Shown in pieces: positions 56,429 through 59,878 of a stretch of 59,878 nt of DNA. Both the position numbers and the translations under genes were made by a program. Source of the stretch: Desulfobacteraceae bacterium (lineage in GTDB: Bacteria; Desulfobacterota; Desulfobacteria; Desulfobacterales; Desulfosalsimonadaceae); NCBI GenBank assembly GCA_021737565.1, contig JAIPDS010000007.1, positions 1 to 59,878 of the forward strand, in the 5' to 3' direction. Positions within the stretch are counted from its first letter, which is position 1, and each line of letters begins with the position of its first letter. Below the pieces are notes generated by a model that was not told the origin of the DNA, did not search any database, and saw only the letters and a list, made by a program, of their open reading frames with translations.

Positions 56429-57286
56429 ATGAGCGAAATTCAGCCTGCGGAGCGTCATGTGGATCTTGATGATGCGGTTTTGGGATTTCTGGACTATGAA
56501 TCCCAAGGCCCCCCGCTTCTGCTGCTTCATGCAACCGGATTTCTGCCCTGGCTCTGGCATCCCGTGGCCAGGGAGCTTTCTTCCTCCTTTAGGGTTATAG
56601 CCCCGTACTTTTGTGATCACCGGGTTGCTGACCCGGAAAACGGCGGATTGAGCTGGAAGCAGATAGCAGAGGATTTGATTTGTCTCTGCAAAAGAATCGG
56701 TTTGAAAAAGCCTTATGTGGCGGGGCATTCCATGGGAGGGGCTGTTTCCGTGATCGCCGCGGGCGCTCTTGGCATGGAAGCCGAAAAAATGCTTCTAATC
56801 GAGCCCATTATCCTCCCGGAAGATTTTTACAGTGTTGACAATGCAAGGGTGGAGGATCATCCTCTTGCCTCCAGGTCAATAAAGCGCAGAAATCACTGGC
56901 CCGGCCGGCGGGAGGTAAGGAAGTATCTTGAATCCAGGCCGCTGTTTAAACGCTGGGACCGGGAGGTGCTTGAACTTTACATAAGCCGCGGCATTGTCGG
57001 GGATAACAACGGCGGCCTTACCCTGGCGTGCCATCCCAGGCACGAAACCTCGCTTTTCATGGGAAGTATAGCTTTTAATCCCTGGCCGGTGATTCCGCAG
57101 ATATTATGCCCCGTGCTGGTCCTTGAAGGGGAACACACTGAAAACAAGGGATTTATTGATTTCAGAAAAGTAGCGGAAATGCTGCCCAACGGCAGCCACC
57201 AGGTAGTGGAGAATGCGGGCCATCTTATTCCAATGGAAAAACCAAGAGATACAGCCTTGATTATAAGCAGGTTTTTTGAGGGATAA
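56429..57286 (+). CDS. Alpha/beta hydrolase
   Basis: A 285-residue alpha/beta-hydrolase. The nucleophile Ser is in GHSMGGA (about 99-105), LLHATGFLPWLWHPV holds the oxyanion region, and the acid and His are expected near LVLEGEHTENKG and NAGHLIPMEKP. The substrate is unknown; esterase, lactonase or haloperoxidase-like activities are possible. It ends 10 bases before the phosphatase gene. Confidence 0.88.
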   Translation: MSEIQPAERHVDLDDAVLGFLDYESQGPPLLLLHATGFLPWLWHPVARELSSSFRVIAPYFCDHRVADPENGGLSWKQIAEDLICLCKRIGLKKPYVAGHSMGGAVSVIAAGALGMEAEKMLLIEPIILPEDFYSVDNARVEDHPLASRSIKRRNHWPGRREVRKYLESRPLFKRWDREVLELYISRGIVGDNNGGLTLACHPRHETSLFMGSIAFNPWPVIPQILCPVLVLEGEHTENKGFIDFRKVAEMLPNGSHQVVENAGHLIPMEKPRDTALIISRFFEG

Positions 57287-57296
57287 ACAGGGCATC

Positions 57297-57857
57297 ATGG
57301 CATACGACAGTCAAAACAGAAGCATACCTTTTCAAAACTCCTACTGGGTCGACAAAGAACGTCTTATGGCAGGGGAATACCCCCTTTCGTTCGGCCCCGA
57401 AAGGTCGCGAAGACGGCTTGAGTCCCTGTTTTCCCACGGCATCCGCAGGATAATAGACCTTACAGAACCTGAAGAGATCTACAGGCTGGGGCCCGGGCAT
57501 CCTGGCTATGCCGAACTGGTGGAGGCCGTCGCCAGGGCAATGGGAATCAGGGCCGACTATATTTCTATGCCTGTCCTTGATTTTGAAGCCCCCGGGAGAA
57601 AAACCATGGTGAGGATACTCGATATCATCGATGAGGCAATATCTTCGGGGCGGCCTGTTTATGTGCACTGCTGGGCCGGAATCGGAAGAACCGGGACCGT
57701 GGTGGGCGCCTGGCTTGTAAGGCACGGACAACCCGCGGACTATACCCTGCTTGAGACAATCCAGCAGATGCGCATGCATACTGATACAGCTTTCATGGAA
57801 TCCCCGCAAAGCAGAGGCCAGCGTGATCTTATTCTTTCCTGGGTTCAGTACGAATAA
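57297..57857 (+). CDS. Dual-specificity/tyrosine phosphatase
   Basis: A 186-residue protein with the full signature VHCWAGIGRTG: catalytic Cys125 and Arg131. The general-acid Asp is in the VLDFEAP loop (about 94-100). It resembles small atypical dual-specificity phosphatases; phosphoprotein or phosphoinositide-like substrates are possible. ATG 57297 is chosen for its ribosome-binding site. It may share a transcript with the hydrolase gene upstream. Confidence 0.85.
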   Translation: MAYDSQNRSIPFQNSYWVDKERLMAGEYPLSFGPERSRRRLESLFSHGIRRIIDLTEPEEIYRLGPGHPGYAELVEAVARAMGIRADYISMPVLDFEAPGRKTMVRILDIIDEAISSGRPVYVHCWAGIGRTGTVVGAWLVRHGQPADYTLLETIQQMRMHTDTAFMESPQSRGQRDLILSWVQYE

Positions 57858-57973
57858 CGTCGGAAAATCTCCTTGCCACAGGCTCAACAAGTTTTTTATA
57901 GTACTGGTTTTCAATCTTATGTTCAAACCGGATTTAGTGGACCAATTTAATAAAGCAGAACAAGGGGGTTTAT

Positions 57974-59680
57974 ATGAGTGAAAAAGCAGTGATAATCGGC
58001 GCGGTTGCAGCGGGTTCCAAGGCTGCGTGCAGGTATAAGCGCCTGTTTCAGGATGCAGAGGTGATACTTATTGATCAGGATACATACATCTCCTACGGAG
58101 GCTGCGGTATACCGTATTATGTTTCCGGTGATGTAAGCGATGAAAAGGAGCTTCGTTCCACAAGCTTTCACATGGTGCGCGACGAGTATTTTTTCAGGCA
58201 TGACAAGGGAGTCGATGTCATGACCGGCACCAGGGCCCTTTCAATCGACCGGGATAAAAAGACGATCCGAATTGAGAAATCCGACGGCAAGCAGACCGAT
58301 ATTTCCTATGACAAGCTCATGCTCGCAACCGGCTCAAGGGCTAAAAGGCCACCCATAGCCGGTTTGGACCTTGAAAATGTTTTCAGTGTTTCAAGCCTTC
58401 GGCAGGCCATGGGCATAAAGGAGCAGATTACAACCGGACAGATAGAAAAGGCTGTGATAATAGGCGCAGGCTTCATCGGACTGGAGATGGCCGAAGCGCT
58501 TTCTGACATGTGGGAGATAGAAACCTCGGTTGTAGAGTTCTGCGACCAGATAATGCCCGGTTTTGTCAGCAGGAATCTATCCGGCATGGCGCAGCACAGG
58601 ATGGAGCAAAACGGTGTGACCTTTTATCTGGGTGAAACAGTGGAGGAAATCATCGGCGAGAACGGCAGGGTATGCGCTGTAAAAACCGGCAAGCGAACCC
58701 TGGATGCCCAGTTGGTGATCTCTGCCGTCGGAATAGAGCCAAACAGCGATCTTGCCCGCGATGCAGGCCTGGAGGTGGCTCCGGGAGGATTTATAGTTGT
58801 AAATGACCGCATGCAGACCTCTGATCCGGATATATACGCAGGAGGCGACTGTGTGCAGGTGACCAATCTGGTTACAGGGAAGCCGGGTTATTATCCTCTG
58901 GGGTCGCTTGCAAACCGTCAGGGCCGTGTTATAGGAAGCAACATGGCCGGAAAGGATTCCAGGTTCAAAGGCGCTGTGGGGAGTTTTGTGGTCAGGCTTT
59001 TTGACTCCGCGCTTGCCGGGGCAGGGCTGACTCCCGAGACAGCCGCGCGCGAGGGATATGACGCAATAGGCATTCAGGTGGGCCAGTTTGACAGGGCTCA
59101 TTTTTATCCTGAAAAGGAAATAATATTCCTTGAGCTGGTGGTGGATAAAAAGACCCGCCGGGTACTGGGCATCCAGGGGTTCGGAGGAGAGGCAAGCGGC
59201 ATGTATGCCCGGGTCAACGCGGTGGCAACAACGCTTCACTACCATCCCTCTGTCTCGGATATAAGCAACCTTGAGCTGGCATACTCCCCGCCTTTTGCCT
59301 CGGCCATGGACATTGTAAACGCTGTTGCAAACGCTGCTGAAAATTATCTTGACTGCTATTACAGTCCGGCTCACCTGGAGGATTTTCTTGAGTGCTGGAA
59401 TGACCGCGACTGCGGCAAATACTTTTTCCTGGACTGCAGGGCGGAGGCAGACGCAAAACCGTTTGAGGAAAAATATCCTGATATATGGAAAAGCATTCCG
59501 CATGACCAGCTTGAAAACAGGATAGACGAAGTCCCCCGGGATAAGATACTGATTTTGGTCTGCAATACAGGGGTGCGCTCCTATGAGGCCCAGGTCAACC
59601 TTGCGGCCCACGGAATAACAGACACCGTAAGTCTCGGCACCGGGATTGCCGGCATGAAGGAGTGCGGTATGCGGTTTTGA
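57974..59680 (+). CDS. CoA-disulfide reductase/persulfide reductase with C-terminal rhodanese domain
   Basis: A 568-residue flavoprotein. The FAD-binding start is VIIGAVAAGSKAACR; Cys44 in GGCGIPYYVSG is the single catalytic cysteine of this family. An NAD(P)H-binding domain begins VIIGAGFIGLEMAE (about 160-173). The dimerisation domain extends to about 450. A rhodanese domain with Cys in VCNTGVRS (about 530) closes the protein. Enzymes of this plan reduce CoA disulfides, persulfides or polysulfide with NAD(P)H. AAGGGGG precedes the start. The dispersed repeat lies downstream. Confidence 0.92.
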   Translation: MSEKAVIIGAVAAGSKAACRYKRLFQDAEVILIDQDTYISYGGCGIPYYVSGDVSDEKELRSTSFHMVRDEYFFRHDKGVDVMTGTRALSIDRDKKTIRIEKSDGKQTDISYDKLMLATGSRAKRPPIAGLDLENVFSVSSLRQAMGIKEQITTGQIEKAVIIGAGFIGLEMAEALSDMWEIETSVVEFCDQIMPGFVSRNLSGMAQHRMEQNGVTFYLGETVEEIIGENGRVCAVKTGKRTLDAQLVISAVGIEPNSDLARDAGLEVAPGGFIVVNDRMQTSDPDIYAGGDCVQVTNLVTGKPGYYPLGSLANRQGRVIGSNMAGKDSRFKGAVGSFVVRLFDSALAGAGLTPETAAREGYDAIGIQVGQFDRAHFYPEKEIIFLELVVDKKTRRVLGIQGFGGEASGMYARVNAVATTLHYHPSVSDISNLELAYSPPFASAMDIVNAVANAAENYLDCYYSPAHLEDFLECWNDRDCGKYFFLDCRAEADAKPFEEKYPDIWKSIPHDQLENRIDEVPRDKILILVCNTGVRSYEAQVNLAAHGITDTVSLGTGIAGMKECGMRF

Positions 59681-59753
59681 TTCTATTTTTTTGACAGCAC
59701 GGAAGACCGGAATAACTCTTTATAAAAGATATCCGTTTATCTGACGATTTCGT

Positions 59754-59878
59754 AAAAAGTCAATTTTGAGATGGCAAAGTAAAAAGTTCAAGATCAAGGC
59801 GCGCAAATCCCGAGGAATGCAGCGTACTTAACCGTACGTGAAATTCCGCAGGGATGCAGCGCAACGCAGATATTGGAC
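59754..59878. repeat. Dispersed palindromic repeat, copy 2 (cut by window end)
   Basis: Opposite in orientation to the copy at 1471-1604. AAAAAGTC (59754-59761) marks one end; the other end is lost beyond GGAC at 59878. GCGCAAATCCC (59801-59811) and GGGATGCAGCGC (59851-59862) are the stem arms, and CGTAC/GTACG (59823-59827, 59834-59838) the inner arms. The stem sequence differs from copy 1 yet still pairs. Confidence 0.8.

Noticed and set aside
58577-59611. 344-residue minus-strand frame opposite the CoA-disulfide reductase
   Set aside because: Antisense shadow of a well-identified flavoprotein.

Overview
The window reads as chromosomal DNA of an anaerobic, sulfate-reducing member of the Desulfobacterota (former Deltaproteobacteria). 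The signs are dsrC, a siroheme-decarboxylase gene of the alternative haem route, pyruvate:ferredoxin oxidoreductase, a monofunctional Ni-CO dehydrogenase, a large heterodisulfide-reductase/Flx/Nuo-type electron-transfer cluster, and three in-frame UGA codons that look like selenocysteine codons. Gene density is high and no phage, CRISPR array, rRNA or tRNA gene was seen.

Layout. 1-980: a 65-residue dual-CxxC selenoprotein candidate and a DUF2937 membrane protein. 1002-4686: arfB, a hybrid PAS histidine kinase, rsmA; one copy of a dispersed palindromic repeat lies between arfB and the kinase. 4774-9976: pyruvate:ferredoxin oxidoreductase, a YkgJ-type cysteine-cluster protein, a nitrilase-family hydrolase. 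9987-10917: siroheme decarboxylase subunit and dsrC. 11061-20550 (minus strand): the electron-transfer cluster. In transcription order it encodes an HdrA N-terminal domain carrying selenocysteine, NuoE-like, NuoF-like, a fusion of a NuoG-type N-terminus to the rest of HdrA plus a second HdrA, a selenocysteine MvhD, then FlxC-, FlxB- and FlxA-like subunits. 20876-25337 (plus strand, divergent): a Rossmann-PAS histidine kinase, a sigma54-type response regulator and a double-receiver protein. 25401-29456: miaA, two tandem NarL-type regulators (one with Glu in place of the phospho-acceptor Asp), a thioesterase, htpX, a small ORF. 29443-36616: ftsB-like, murJ, rpsT, lptE-like, leuS, RNase G/E. 36776-43294: yajC-secD-secF, dprA, topA. 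43310-50008 (minus): a coiled-coil membrane protein, a TPR lipoprotein, fdhD, an HsdR_N-domain protein, metW, metX. 50171-52135: cooS. 52442-59680 (plus): a DVU0772-like small protein, a thioredoxin-domain protein, a small zinc-ribbon protein, nitroreductase, glutaredoxin, ferredoxin-thioredoxin-reductase-like protein, alpha/beta hydrolase, a dual-specificity phosphatase and a CoA-disulfide-reductase/rhodanese fusion. A second copy of the dispersed repeat closes the window.

How it fits together. PFOR and CO dehydrogenase produce low-potential electrons. The 11-20.5 kb cluster has two nucleotide modules (NuoEF and FlxA), flavin HdrA modules, a selenocysteine MvhD connector and many Fe-S clusters, so it probably exchanges electrons among NAD(P)H, ferredoxin and a further partner by flavin-based bifurcation or confurcation. 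dsrC lies directly downstream, but behind its own promoter. The divergent kinase has an N-terminal nucleotide-binding fold, which suggests redox (NAD(P)H) control of this cluster; that is inference.

The most striking observations are: (1) an hdrA gene that appears to be split, with nuoE, nuoF and a NuoG-type N-terminus lying between its two parts; (2) three selenocysteine codons, each followed by a hairpin whose loop starts 21-22 bases after the UGA; (3) a natural D-to-E receiver domain; (4) a dispersed repeat whose stem differs between copies but still pairs.
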